Below, in pieces: positions 45,780 through 57,307 of a DNA stretch of 64,000 bases (its first letter is position 1; the number at the start of each line of letters is the position of its first letter). The notes beneath the pieces are model-generated. The model saw only the letters and a program-made list of their open reading frames with translations. It was not told where the DNA came from and ran no database searches. The translations under genes and the position numbers were made by a program. This DNA is from Lepiota brunneoincarnata. Its lineage: Eukaryota > Basidiomycota > Agaricomycetes > Agaricales > Agaricaceae. Location: contig JAEBUN010000047.1 of NCBI GenBank assembly GCA_023014365.1, positions 186,001-250,000 on the forward strand. Reading direction: 5' to 3'.

Positions 45780-48700
45780 CGTGCAGAGAATAGCCTAGGG
45801 GCGACTCGACGGGAAGGGGCAAGTTCACTGGAACGGATTGGCAGAACGGCCGGCACTAGACAAACCGCATCAAGTATATAAGTGTAATCCCCCCAGGCGC
45901 TTCCATTGTAAAAAATTTCCCATGAGTTACGCTATGCCCCCCATCATCAGAACGCGCGCGGTTCGTGCGGGACATTTAGAAGCCCAACTGGGGGAGACTG
46001 GAGGGTTGCCGAGGTCACGAGCCCTCAATCCCACTACGGCCCGCCCTGCCCGGAGGTCCTAGCCTCTGAGGCCTGGATTGATAGCCAGAAGGTGTTAAAC
46101 AATGGCAATTAGGGAGGATTGATCAACAAACGGAGCTTGTGCTCATCAATTGGCTATAAATAATATCAATTCATATGACTGAATCCAACCCTGTCGAATA
46201 ATATGTTCAGGCCAACGTGGTGCCAAGAGTTTCTCTGGCTAAGTGTTATGCTCTTTCCTAGCTGATATATCAGTAACAGCAAATATGAAATGCTCCCGTC
46301 GCAAGACTGATACTCTACATTTGGCGTTGTGCATCGTATTACCGGGCAAGCTGCCCGACTCGGTTGCATTTTTAACCGCACAGACCACCATCCTTTTCAG
46401 ATAAATACGGCACTACGATGCAAATAGTATATCATGTTCAGCCCATATCTCAAGCGTTGTGGTGATGTTGGGCATTCGACTCTCAGCACGGGAAAACCTG
46501 GCCTCGAAGTCAAAACTCCGATCATCATTCAATGAGACAGTTTCATCAACCACACGCCCAGCGACAAGTGATGCCCGCCCGGAATAGATCAATTCGCAGA
46601 GACAAAGATACCATTGGCATAATAGAAACCCCTATCTCCATGATGAGTTGCGGGCTGGAGGGGAGGCGCATGACAGGTCAAATCAAAATGAACAATGTTG
46701 TGCCTGCCCTGTTCCTCGTCCCTCATTTTCCTCCCAAAAACACCATCGATGTCATGCCCAATTGGCGAGAATCTGTTGTTTTTGGTCCTCAGAGGGCGGC
46801 AGATGCCGACAATTCGCATCCGGAGATTCAGGACAATGGCTCCTGTCCGTGTCATGTGTGGTTTTGATACGGCAGAATCACTCAACGTATAGTAGATCGC
46901 TATCCATGCCGGTAGACAACTCCTGCATGCCGTACAGGTAACATATGCGCTCATGATTCGCAATGTCATTCATTATCAGCAGTCCGGGACGGGATCTATT
47001 TTGTTCTTTGGTGATTGATACTGACAAAGGAATGAGTCATTGTAATCCCACGTTTGAATAGCACAACCACTAAACAGAACACCACAACCTACAGCTCTGA
47101 ATTCTGATACATTACGAACTACGCTTCTACAGTACAAGACCGCATCAAATGTCCCCCATCCTTGTTAATCAATTGGGTTTCTTTGCAGCCAATCAGCTCA
47201 TGCCAGGGGCCCGGGGTGCTCCCAGGAATAAAAACGCAAACCAGACCCCACCCCGGACTCCGAAACGGTCCGTATCGGCCCGCCAATATATCCCCGAGGG
47301 TTCCTTCCAGTGAGAAAGGGCCTAATTTTGTGTGAACACTTTGGCCGTGATGGGGACGTGTGGGGGACACGTTTGAGCGTACGTCAATTTCGCGATGTTT
47401 CATACCAAGAGGGACGCTGTAGCACGCACATGTCCATCATTTCCTGGTTCCACACCAATGTCTTGTCATCCGATGTTATTCCGTGCTTGGATTCTACCAC
47501 TCGCGCGCGTGAAAATACTAGCCAGGTAGTGCTCAGAAGTGGGTCTTGTCGCTGATCGTGTCCCTCCAACTGTTATCCGCGGGAATGGGCCAAGAGTTCT
47601 CTGGTCCAAATTGAGATAAGCTTTGGGTTCTACCAGTGTGCAAACTGAGCTGACGGCGCAGTCGCAAAGATGTTTTTTTTTTTTTTGGTCCTCTCCGAAT
47701 GAAACCTATCCCCAAGTGAGTGGCCAGGTGACTCATGATGTGCCTATTTAGCTCCAGTGGAGTCATCAAGGCACCTCCCCTACACATACAAATGGCGCAA
47801 CCTGTAAGTGCCAAGGATATTTATATCCGGATCCATAGGAGGTGGGCATATTCTGTCGCTAGTTATTCCTGGAGCTGGGGTTCTTCCATGAAGCATGCAG
47901 CAATCTACCTCCCTAAAAAAACCCGTGAATCCCGACGCCGGTGTAGTCACTCCCGAGGCGACAGGACTCTCGCAATGCAATACTCTCGGATCAATTAATG
48001 GGAGGGAAGAAGATCGTGTTGGCAATGAATTCCGCACCAAATTATGTCTGTCGGTGAGAGCTGCGGCTTCCTTGGGGATTACAGTACTGCAGGAAACGTT
48101 TCCATTTTAAGAAAGCTACATTTAAGCTTCTTTATATGTACAGCCGCGCCTAAGTTCTACAAGTAAGTAGCTACAAACTCTTGAGCAGATCCGCACTCGT
48201 TGGGTCGTACAATATTAGGCTACCTGTTGACCCTCACTCATCCGCCGATTGACTCTCCGAGTCGCATCATCAACCCAACTCGGAGTGACACTTGGTGATT
48301 AAGCGCCCGGGTACAATAAGGCGCTCATTGGTCGAGTTTCACCGTACCTGGGCGCCAGTTGACTTGAAACACTGGACCCTTTTCGTGCGAGTAGCACACC
48401 ATTCAATTTTCGTGTCTCAGGTAAGAGATGAAGGCGGCGGTGGCCTTGTTTGGAGCAATCCAGAGTCTGCAAATTACAGATCCATCCGCGGTCTGCTTCC
48501 CCGCTGGTCGCGTTAGAACGTTGGGTACCTGACACAAAAAACCGTGATAGGGTGACAATGAGCGCAATCCTGAGCGTGGCGATAGCCCTCTCCATCACTA
48601 ACTTTAAGGTCCACGTTTGGGACATTTTAGGCGCCTGATAACATAACGACTCTATTGCAGGACGGCGATAGAATCCCCACTCACCATAGTTGTCAAAGGT

Positions 48701-48819
48701 TACAAAAACCCTGATGGTGTGAGATATGAGGCAAAGTTAACGCGTCAGGCTCGCCGGCTTTCCACTCTTCCCCCCACTCCAACACGACTCCGTGCCTCTG
48801 CGCCCACCATTTCCACGTA
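45780..48819. other. Intergenic, 3.0 kb, no gene recognised
   Basis: Both strands were read; only short frames without domains or convincing splice chains (for example 46589-46969 and 48299-48625, minus). A run of 14 T lies at 47673-47686. Confidence 0.5.
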
Positions 48820-51399
48820 ATGGTCAGCAAAACGCCCAGGAAAAAGACCAAGCAACCGCCCTTCTTCTTGTTCCCAAAGCTTCGCCGCTCTCTTCATGTC
48901 CTCTGGACAGGGGCCAAATTTCGACGACTCTTCAGAGAAGATAAGGGAGTGGAAGGATGTGGTTGGTACGCAAAGTACCGTGATGACTTCTGGCATGTTC
49001 CAATCAACACACTTCGCTTCCTCATCCTCGTCATCTTCGCACCCGTCTATGCCATTTTACGATTGTCACCTGTGAGCAAAGTTATCGCGTTCAACACCCC
49101 GCATATAGAGGAACCTGTGTGCACTCCCAACGCCATGCTCTACAAATCCCCTGGCGACGGCCAACCAGGTGCTTTCGGCACCATGGGCCATTATCCAAAG
49201 TGGATGCTCAAAGTGACATTTCGAGGGGCACAGAAACCCCTTTTCAAGCAGGTCGCCGTGACGTCGGAAGTGATGGAGGCTGGGTATATGGCCATTAGCT
49301 ATTCCATGGCCAGCGCCTTTGATCTGTTCAAGGACGCCGGGCTACAACCTAAAGACCCAAGACCAAGCGAAAACCGTCAATGGACACTACGCGATCGCAA
49401 ACGCATTTCCCGACGTGTGTTGTACGAATACGCGAAAGCACGTGTACGTGAGGATATACCCGACTCCCAGGAGTATATCTGGCTGGACGAGTTCTGCTTA
49501 GCGCCAGGTTCGCTGACGGATGAAGAGGAGATCGAGAAGGAACGACTTGTCGAGGTCGGACAGCTCTCCGATATTTTCCGAAACGCGAAGACAGTGATTG
49601 TGTTCTGCCACCTCTACGGATGCAAGCACACGAAACTGGACTGCCCATGGGGGAAGCGGGTGTTCACTATAGCGGAAATCCTCCATGCTCAACGTGTGGT
49701 GACGATGACGCGATGTGTCGACGAGAAGTCCACTGAACACCTCATAGAGTGGGACGCACGTAACTTCAAAGGTCAAATGCAGTTGGAAGCTGCCAAGGGG
49801 AAGCAATTTCATCTGTCCACAATCCTCCAGCACGCAACCAACGCTGCATCTGGTTCGTGGCAGTCAGTAATTCACGCTCTTGTGGTAGAAGCCGTCAGGC
49901 GGGATGAAGCGGGGAATTATATGAGTCACAGATATCTCGGAAAAGTCCTCAACGGACTTCTACCTCGCCGCGCTCGGCTTGAGGATCTTCCAGGGAAAGA
50001 TGGTTGGGCGGATTTGGCATGGTTGTTGGAGCTTAACCAGGGTTATTACAATGCGGCCAGTCTCGCCGCGGTTTGTAACGTCAACCTGACACCAAGTAGG
50101 GAGGAATACGGGAGCGTAATCAAGGGTTCAAAGACGTGTGTTACCGGGTACCGTTGGTGGGGAAAGCCAATCTCTCCCCTTGCTGGGAACGAGCGCCTAG
50201 AGCCAATCGCAATTGCGTTCCCCGTCGTTGTAGAACGATCTCTACCAGAGGATGATGATAGTGCTACAGACGTCGACGAAGAGGACTCGAGCCATATTCC
50301 CGTGCTTTCCATTCTCGCACCCAGGACAGTACGCATTCAACACGTCCTTCGTAGAGATCGTGAAGGCCTGTATCGACACGAAGACATGGTCGGCTTACGC
50401 AACTGGATGTACATTCTCGCCACCATTATGACACACGTCGGTATTCCCTTTGTCGCTGTCACGCAGACCGGGGAGCGACGTTTCATCACCCCTGGTTCCA
50501 TCCTACTCTACCTCGCCTTCGTCATTGTCGTCCTAGTGGAATTGCTAGCAAGCACCGTCTACGTATTACGTGAAGGATGGGTATTCCTCCCGGACGAACA
50601 ATGGGGAGTTGATCCATCCCATGCGTTAGGAGAACAGGATCCACGGTTCAGGAGACTGAAGGAGTGGGGTGAAAGGCAACTGGTTCCTCGCTGGGATCAT
50701 CCTTCTGCAGCAGATAGAGAGCATAGGGGTCACAGGCTCATTTCCGGTAGCCTTGTTGATATGCAAAGCAAAGTTTTTACAAAGGTCGTCGTTATCGATG
50801 ATGCTCACCCAGACCTCATGGTGGCGTTAGCGGTACACGGCACTGGCATCACTGGTATCCTGCTTCAGGCGCCCGAGGGCTACCACGATGACGATGCTGA
50901 CGACGACGACAGACCTAGGAAAAAGCCAGAAAAGGAACATAAACATGGGAGGCAAGCTAAATTAAACAACAGCGACAAGTTTTTGGAGAGGGATACAGAG
51001 GAGGATGTGGCGATTCAAGTGTTCACAAAGGTGGGCATGGCGAATGTGCCGGCTTATGTTCTCTCCAAGTCGGAGAACTCGGGAACCATTTTCGTTGGAG
51101 GACACTTGCCTGCGACGAAGGAGGCAGAGGAAAAGCTGTGTGTTCGGATGAAGAAGGAGAAGAAGAAGAAGAAGAAAACCACACAGGTTCCCACTACGAA
51201 GACTTTCGAGAGCCTCTCCTCCGGAGAAAAGAAGGACTCATGGATCAATCTAGATGTGGAGAAGGGCGTTCCTGAAACATCCAAGGATCCCGATGCTATT
51301 GGTGAGTGCTTTCAATGTAACGTGCGGGATCGCAAAGGCTTGAATTCGGTCGACAGATCGGTCCATTTTATCTACCTTACCCAGTACCCTTGGGCATAG
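48820..51399 (+). CDS. HET-like (heterokaryon-incompatibility-type) membrane protein
   Basis: Single-exon frame of 859 residues. Residues 156-163 (YMAISYSM), 219-227 (YIWLDEFCL) and 249-262 (LSDIFRNAKTVIVF) follow the order and spacing of the three core HET-domain motifs. These domains mediate non-self recognition and cell death in ascomycetes; in basidiomycetes their roles are mostly untested. Hydrophobic segments at about 63-82, 527-550 and 559-583 predict membrane anchoring. The C-terminal third contains an acidic DDDADDDD patch and a run of lysines (KKEKKKKKK). The 3' end has an inverted, decayed copy at 58.7-59.46 kb. Function here is inferred from motifs alone. Confidence 0.7.
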   Translation: MVSKTPRKKTKQPPFFLFPKLRRSLHVLWTGAKFRRLFREDKGVEGCGWYAKYRDDFWHVPINTLRFLILVIFAPVYAILRLSPVSKVIAFNTPHIEEPVCTPNAMLYKSPGDGQPGAFGTMGHYPKWMLKVTFRGAQKPLFKQVAVTSEVMEAGYMAISYSMASAFDLFKDAGLQPKDPRPSENRQWTLRDRKRISRRVLYEYAKARVREDIPDSQEYIWLDEFCLAPGSLTDEEEIEKERLVEVGQLSDIFRNAKTVIVFCHLYGCKHTKLDCPWGKRVFTIAEILHAQRVVTMTRCVDEKSTEHLIEWDARNFKGQMQLEAAKGKQFHLSTILQHATNAASGSWQSVIHALVVEAVRRDEAGNYMSHRYLGKVLNGLLPRRARLEDLPGKDGWADLAWLLELNQGYYNAASLAAVCNVNLTPSREEYGSVIKGSKTCVTGYRWWGKPISPLAGNERLEPIAIAFPVVVERSLPEDDDSATDVDEEDSSHIPVLSILAPRTVRIQHVLRRDREGLYRHEDMVGLRNWMYILATIMTHVGIPFVAVTQTGERRFITPGSILLYLAFVIVVLVELLASTVYVLREGWVFLPDEQWGVDPSHALGEQDPRFRRLKEWGERQLVPRWDHPSAADREHRGHRLISGSLVDMQSKVFTKVVVIDDAHPDLMVALAVHGTGITGILLQAPEGYHDDDADDDDRPRKKPEKEHKHGRQAKLNNSDKFLERDTEEDVAIQVFTKVGMANVPAYVLSKSENSGTIFVGGHLPATKEAEEKLCVRMKKEKKKKKKTTQVPTTKTFESLSSGEKKDSWINLDVEKGVPETSKDPDAIGECFQCNVRDRKGLNSVDRSVHFIYLTQYPWA

Positions 51400-51672
51400 C
51401 CTCCATTGGCCTTGGAACTCGACGGATAAGGAGTAGAGAGAAGAACTCTTAATCGGGATTGGACGCTTTGTTCGAGTAATGGACGCTCTTATCATTTATT
51501 AATCTGATGTACTCTTCTGAATGACCGCTTGAGCAATTCATGTACATACATGCTCGGAAACGGACTTTGTACAAAAACATATGCTTTCTCTGACGGTCGT
51601 GCGAAGCGGTCATGAAACTGTACAGTAATTCGCTACGGGGCAAGACACGATTGCACTATGGAGATGTCCATA
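51400..51672. other. Gap between convergent HET-like and F-box genes
   Basis: Shared 3' flanks of two converging genes. The part 51400-51620 is also present, inverted, at about 58710-58900, so the duplication included the HET-like 3' flank. Confidence 0.6.
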
Positions 51673-52989
51673 TCAAAAGTAAGAATAAACATGAATACTA
51701 AGGTCAATCCCTCTCAAGCTCGCCAACTCATCCCTAATGGGCGACATATCGACCCCGGAATCACTCTGGGTCTCTCCATCCAATACAGCCAGCTCGAGCG
51801 TGATTGATCGCATTGAAGGAAACAAAGAACGGTTGGTAAGCAGTTTGTCAAAAACATTCCACCCAAAATTGGGATCTGTGGAAGGCTTGGGTCGAATATC
51901 TGGAAACTTATTACCAAAAGCCACGAGACGAAGTTCCTCGAGACCGTCACAACGTTGGAGGTAGGAAAGGAAGGGGAACGCATCCTGATTAAGCCGATTA
52001 TTGCGAAATTCGATGAGTAGCTTCTTAAGACGTGGCATGTGAGGGGCTTGCATCGGACACAGGGCGAGGGGCGCCTTGGGTGACCCTGGAACAATTAGAA
52101 AGTGACATGAAGGAGAGGTGAATGACTTACGGAAGTACCGCAAAGAAAAGGTGACGCTCTCGACGGACATGGACATGGGTGCCAAGGCTGAGAAGGCCAG
52201 CAGCAGGTCAGGCTTGTTCTTGAGCATCATACGCAGCTCCTGAACGTGTGAAAGCTCGGCCACCACGTCCTCATAGATCACTTCTGCAGCCTCTGACGAG
52301 TCTATGACCACCAGGGTTCGAAGAGACGGAGGGCGAGCCGGGGAAAGGGAGCTACGTCCACAGGTACCGGCAAAAGTTACCTGATCCAGAAACAAATAGT
52401 CGAGAGTCGGGATATGGGTGATGATGTGGGATGGGAAATCTCCAATATGCCTGAGTTTCAGCCTTCTCGCTTTTACTACCAGGGGTTCCCGATCTATAAG
52501 TAGCCACTCAATCGAACGTTGGACTGCCTCCCCAAAAAGAGCCCAAGAGACCGGGTACGCCGAGCCGACCTGGCTCATGTCAATTTCCAACTCGCTGATG
52601 TTGGGACAGCCAGAAAGCAGTCTGAAAATAGAAGATAAATGAACGTCGGGAAGTGTATGGTAGAAAGCTGGGCAACGACGTCTGCCCTGTGTGTCGAAGC
52701 GGGAAGGATCGTGATAAAGAACAAAGGACTTGATGAAGGGGAGGAGATGGAGATGATCTAGGAGAAAATGTAAATCGTCTTCCCATGGCTTGGCTCGTGA
52801 TCTCGGCTTGATGCCAACATGGGAGAAGATCAGCTCTCGGGCGGGAAGCCAGAAGTCGCGAGATGTAAGGGAACAAGCGAAAAGAGAGCTGAGCGCTCGT
52901 CGTTGAAGGACAGGATCCTTCTCTTTTGACCAACCCTGGCCAACTTCCTCAACAATCCTATTGATGATATGCTGGGGGATTCGAGTCAT
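51673..52989 (-). CDS. F-box-like protein
   Basis: Probable F-box adaptor of about 423 residues once a 45-nt intron (52086-52130, gtaagt...ttccag, branch-like tctaat) is removed; the intron is in frame and open, so an unspliced frame of 438 codons is also readable. The N-terminal IPQHIINRIVEEV ... LFACSLTSRDFWLPARELIFSHV is an F-box-like motif (about residues 4-57), followed by leucine-rich segments (CPNISELEIDMS, IPTLDYLFLDQ, HVQELRMMLKN, LKKLLIEFRNN, GLEELRLVAFG). ATG at 52989. Confidence 0.72.
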   Translation of the reverse strand: MTRIPQHIINRIVEEVGQGWSKEKDPVLQRRALSSLFACSLTSRDFWLPARELIFSHVGIKPRSRAKPWEDDLHFLLDHLHLLPFIKSFVLYHDPSRFDTQGRRRCPAFYHTLPDVHLSSIFRLLSGCPNISELEIDMSQVGSAYPVSWALFGEAVQRSIEWLLIDREPLVVKARRLKLRHIGDFPSHIITHIPTLDYLFLDQVTFAGTCGRSSLSPARPPSLRTLVVIDSSEAAEVIYEDVVAELSHVQELRMMLKNKPDLLLAFSALAPMSMSVESVTFSLRYFRKSFTSPSCHFLIVPGSPKAPLALCPMQAPHMPRLKKLLIEFRNNRLNQDAFPFLSYLQRCDGLEELRLVAFGNKFPDIRPKPSTDPNFGWNVFDKLLTNRSLFPSMRSITLELAVLDGETQSDSGVDMSPIRDELASLRGIDLSIHVYSYF

Positions 52990-53194
52990 TCGTGGGAGAG
53001 GGAACCGGGAGCACTGAAAGAACTGCGACGAAGGTTTGGAACTTTAAAAGCGGTAGAGCCACTCCTACCGCGTGGTCTTTCTGTTCCTTTGTATTCTCGA
53101 ACGATCGGTTGGCATCCCATCTGCGCGGTCTTTCAAATTTCAAGACAATGGGTCCCGGAGTGAAATTAAAGGATGTCTTGCGTCGCTCGGGCGC

Positions 53195-53345
53195 GTTCTT
53201 ACACTCTCGTGTGCACCCCTGAAAAAGCGTGCCCTCTTTCTCAGCACTGGGAAATTATTGTGTCCCCGCGTACTAACACTACTTATTAATGCGCCAGCGA
53301 GAAACTGCAAAAATCAGGGACGCAGTTGAGCGCTGAGCTGATGAG
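53195..53345. repeat. Short dispersed repeat, copy 1
   Basis: CACCCCTGAAAAAGCGTGCC through TTGAGCGCTGAGCTGAT recurs at 59470-59600 in the same orientation. It adjoins F-box debris here, and an inverted HET-like fragment plus a poly-C run there. Confidence 0.8.
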
Positions 53346-53399
53346 GCATTCATTGTCCAAGCAAAGGATGGCGTGCGGAGTCACGTGCCACAAAGACCT

Positions 53400-54060
53400 C
53401 CGGACCGACATCGCTCTGTCCCTGTCGGTTGTTCGTCCCACTGCCAAGCACACTAATGCTGCACTTCTCCGTCTCTACTTTGCCAGTGCCGCTGCTCTCC
53501 CTGTTTCTCTCCACATCAAACTTGATAGATTCTCCCCTCACCCTCTGCGCCATCCAAAGATGTTCTCGAGGCCGCCTTCATAGAAAACTTCGGGAGGATC
53601 TCATGCAATCAAAGTCTTCTCTCTACTTCGCACTAGACAATGCTCGTCCAAAAGTTCGCATCTTCCCACTTTCCCAATTTTTAGCGTCTCTAACCAGTCT
53701 CCGTAACTCTCTGATCCCCCTACGAATCCTTCCGATCCTACCCCACTATCCGTATATCTTACCTCCACCACATATCCCTTTGCAGCCGCCATCTCACCCT
53801 TTCACCTATGTAGTGACTAGTTCCATCATCCCCATAGTCCCTTCACTCTCGAACTCAAGATTTCTACATTGCACAAGAGTAGTTCAATATCTTTACTGTC
53901 CCCCCGTACCTGAACTTTACGAGCTCCACATTATTTGCTTTAGCGACATTGGGGAGATGCGCAAGCCAACTCCGACCTATCTCTATATCTTTCGTGCTAC
54001 GCTTAGTCTTAATATACAGGGCAATCTAAGCTGCTTTCGGAGATGCTTTGTGCACGGGGC
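53400..54060 (+). pseudogene. F-box gene relic
   Basis: Decayed plus-strand relative of the 21.3-kb F-box gene. AALLRLYFASAAALPVSLHI matches AALLRLHFANASALPVSLHI; later scraps correspond to the LHELRIVCLGD region (YELHIICFSDI) and to HLRVFHATF (YLYIFRATL). Several frame changes and large deletions. The N-terminal F-box motif itself is missing. Confidence 0.75.
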
Positions 54061-54609
54061 ACATTAGTTCTGCTGTTGTACATCCTACTGAGAATGGCCG
54101 GGCAGGCAATCTTGCCGGTTGATTCCGTGGGGGTGTCGGCAATACAATACCTGCGCCGCTGTCAAGTAGCCTCTGGAGTTTGAATCTTGCTGACATGCTT
54201 CCGGGTTTGCCGGAGGATGAGGGGCATGTAGACCAGCGATAGTAGCACTGCTTCAACAGCCCCCTTCGTTTGAGCAGGAGAGAGGTATTGAGTACTGTGA
54301 TATCCCTGAATTACGAACTGAACAGCTTATCACAGAAAGTCCATAGATATCCGGGATCGAGCTCCGAATGCATCGTGGAGAATATCTCGACAAGGACGGT
54401 CAACAACTCCGGGGTTGGTAGATGCACGGTAAGAACGCCGGTGTGCCCGCACACGACGCTTGCATGCACAAGCATACTCAGGGATATAAATTGGGTGGCT
54501 GGACCTTTATATTCTTACATGAAGGTAGCATGTTCCACTGAAGCGTATCACACTGCACATATCTCATTGATCCCTTGGCCCTGCGAGAGAACCTGGGGTA
54601 ATCCCAAGC
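54061..54609. other. Intergenic
   Basis: No gene recognised; includes the 3' flank of the UbiA gene. Confidence 0.45.
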
Positions 54610-55952
54610 TCATAAGAGTACCTTGATGACATAATCGCAAAGCATGCCTGACCAAATCAGGAGTCCCAAGTTGGTGCCATTGACCTACAAAATTCCCCGC
54701 CAGAAACATCCAAGTCAGAGAGAACGAGGGACGTCGGAGGAAGTGGAACATCCATCTTACCTGAAATATCCTCCAGCACTGTGGACCATCATCGAAATCC
54801 AAAGTTGAGAGCTGCCAAATGAAATGCAATGCCGTACCGAACACGGTGAGGACAAAGTATGCAGGTCCATTGTGATTCATCAACCCTGCCCATGCTAAGC
54901 AAACGACAAAGCAAGCTGAGAAGACTATCAAGATCGGGCGAACGTTATCCCCGAAGAGAACGGCGGTTGATCGTATACCAGCGGCAATGTCGTCCTTCCT
55001 ATCCTGGCAGGCGTATATAGTGTCGTAGTGGAGCGTCCAGCTGCATTGAACTTCCGAGTCAGTAATAGAAGACGGGGAGCGGGGGAGATGCAGTGGAGGC
55101 ATTACCATACACCACCAAAGAATAGGGCCGGAACGAACGACCAATTCATGTAGCCTGTGATTGAGATCCATGTAACTGGAAGACCCCAAGTCATAGCAAT
55201 GCCTGAAATATGAATGTGATTGATAATCTCCCGAGTGTAAAAAGTGTGGCAAGCTTCTAACCTAACCATGCTTGGGGCCAATTCGTCCAGCGCTTTGTCA
55301 ACGGATATGCCATATCGACAAATAGCAAACCGAACAGTCCGACTTTGAATCTGGCGAGAACATTTTCAAGTAAGTACGCGCCGTAGCTGAGGCAAGTAAT
55401 TGGAACCTACGCAATGTCATTGCCAACGTATGAAACAAGAATTATACATAAAATAATATGCGCAGCCATAAAAATTGCGGCGCCCTGTGGTGAGACGAGG
55501 CCGCGAGCAATGGGACGTCCCTTAGTACGCTCTATATTCGCAAGACGTAGAAATTCTTGATTTTTCAATAAACGGATCGAACTTGGGACACTCACCGACT
55601 TTCCTGTCAAAGTCCCGATCGCATATATCGCTCCATATGCAAGCAGCACCATGGCGGAGAGTGCACCCAACAAGGTATGCAAACAATTGCGCGCAAAGCG
55701 AGGCGGGAGGAAGGTTGACGGAATACGCAGCGAGTGTTAGGCCCCATGCTGGGAGTAATTTTCAGAATCTAGAGACTAGTTGATAGCATCATAAGGCTTA
55801 CCGCTAGGCCAAAATACGAGGATCGAGCCCGCGGGGAACTTGTGAATTCTAGTCAGTTTGATATAGGAAAGCCAGAGAGGCGGGATTGGTTCTTGGGCTT
55901 GTTGGATCTTGGAATTGAGGAGAGTGGTGTTTTGTTGCTTCTCGGTAGCCAT
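54610..55952 (-). CDS. UbiA-family prenyltransferase, COQ2-like
   Basis: Membrane enzyme that attaches a polyprenyl chain to an aromatic acceptor: ubiquinone synthesis (4-hydroxybenzoate) if it is COQ2, or a meroterpenoid pathway if it is a paralogue. ATG at 55952 starts MATEKQQNTT, then PPLWLSYIKLTRIHKFPAGS. After intron 1: WGLTLAAYSVNLPP and the first Asp-rich motif WSDICDRDFDRKVERTKGRP. Later exons: VDMAYPLTKRWTNWPQAWLG, TWISITGYMNWSFVPALFFG, the second motif YDTIYACQDRKDD, then IAAGIRSTAVLFGD and the C-terminal NGTNLGLLIWSGMLCDYV ending at 54610. About six introns. The residue before the first Asp is Ser rather than the usual Asn. Neighbours are not terpene genes, so no cluster is evident. 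Confidence 0.82.
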
Positions 55953-57307
55953 GGAGGGTGCAATGTTGGTTGAGAGATGTACTCACTGCGTACGACTATA
56001 TAAGTGTGTAGGAGCTTGTTTATTTGCTTGCAAAGGGTTGCCATGGTCGAGCCTAATACTGCTAGGTGTTGACTATGTCGTGAGATACTACCCCGATATG
56101 TGAAGATGCGGGGCATGATACAAGCCGACACAAACGGTGTGGTATTCAAGTCGTCCCAGGTAAAGAGATGATAACTCACCCAAATACATATTGTCGCATG
56201 CATGAACCAATGTTTTGATGAAATCTTTTGTTGGAGGGTATTCCGCGAACTTATGATTCCCGAACAGGGTTACGTCTATTCAGTAAGTTCAACATATATG
56301 ATGTAATATCTAATCACTTCCTTGAAAATCGGCAGGTTGGTCATTGAATTCCGGGCGGTAGCTATCCCAAAGGAGAGCCTTAAAATCCGTAATCACAAAC
56401 GATGAACTGCATGTATGGTGGCTTCTGATTGAAGTCATTCAAGAAATGTCCGGCCCTTTTTGTGCTCCTACCCGGGTGATGAGAAACGTATTAAAACATC
56501 CCGTGCCTTGATTCCCCGCTTGGACGTGAGGCACAGACTCAGATATCGGATAATTCCCTGAACTAGCGCGATGGTAGTGAAGAATCATGCCTCTTTATCT
56601 TGATGTTTTCCGAGAATAGCCCCAGGATCATATAATTTTGCTATACGACAAAGCCTGCGTACTGTCCACAAGAAATTCTAGTCGAAGCTGGTTTATCTGG
56701 CTTGCATAGATGCTAGAAGTCTGCTAAGTGTCTCGGGATGTGTCCCAATATCCTGGCTGATTATGTCTGTCAAACGGAAGCTCTGTCCGATTACCGGGGG
56801 AGCAATTATGCCGCCAACCCTGAGCTCGTTGTTACCGGTACACTACCAGTGCACCGCAGGCTTGAAGGACGTAACGAGGTTGTTGCTGTAACGAAGGAAA
56901 GGATTTTGTCGGGTCACTGACTAGTCGAAGACCTCCAAAACCGATGAAAACGGCTGAACCATGGAGAAATGCTGATGTGGTTAGTCTACTGTGGTCAGGA
57001 TACTGCTTTTTTTGCTTCTCCAGTATCTCCACCGTCGTCAAGCCTTACTACACGACGACCACTGGAGGGGGTATGGATCCGCGTTTTGTGATTTATTTCT
57101 TCTATCAATTGAATGCGTAGGACCATGTCAACGAGTGGATCGATCTATGTATAACATCGATATCTTCAAGTTCATCTACTTCCACTCATCTCACCGAACG
57201 ACTGCCTTCAGCCATGTTGGTGCTGGAAACGAGCAGCTCTATCCAACATGTCGTGTTCCTTCACATCCAAATCCTCATCCCCGCCATAGTCAGCCCACAC
57301 ACGTAAT
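55953..57307. other. Intergenic, 1.35 kb
   Basis: Promoter side of the UbiA gene and 3' flank of the TatD gene. No gene recognised. Confidence 0.5.
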
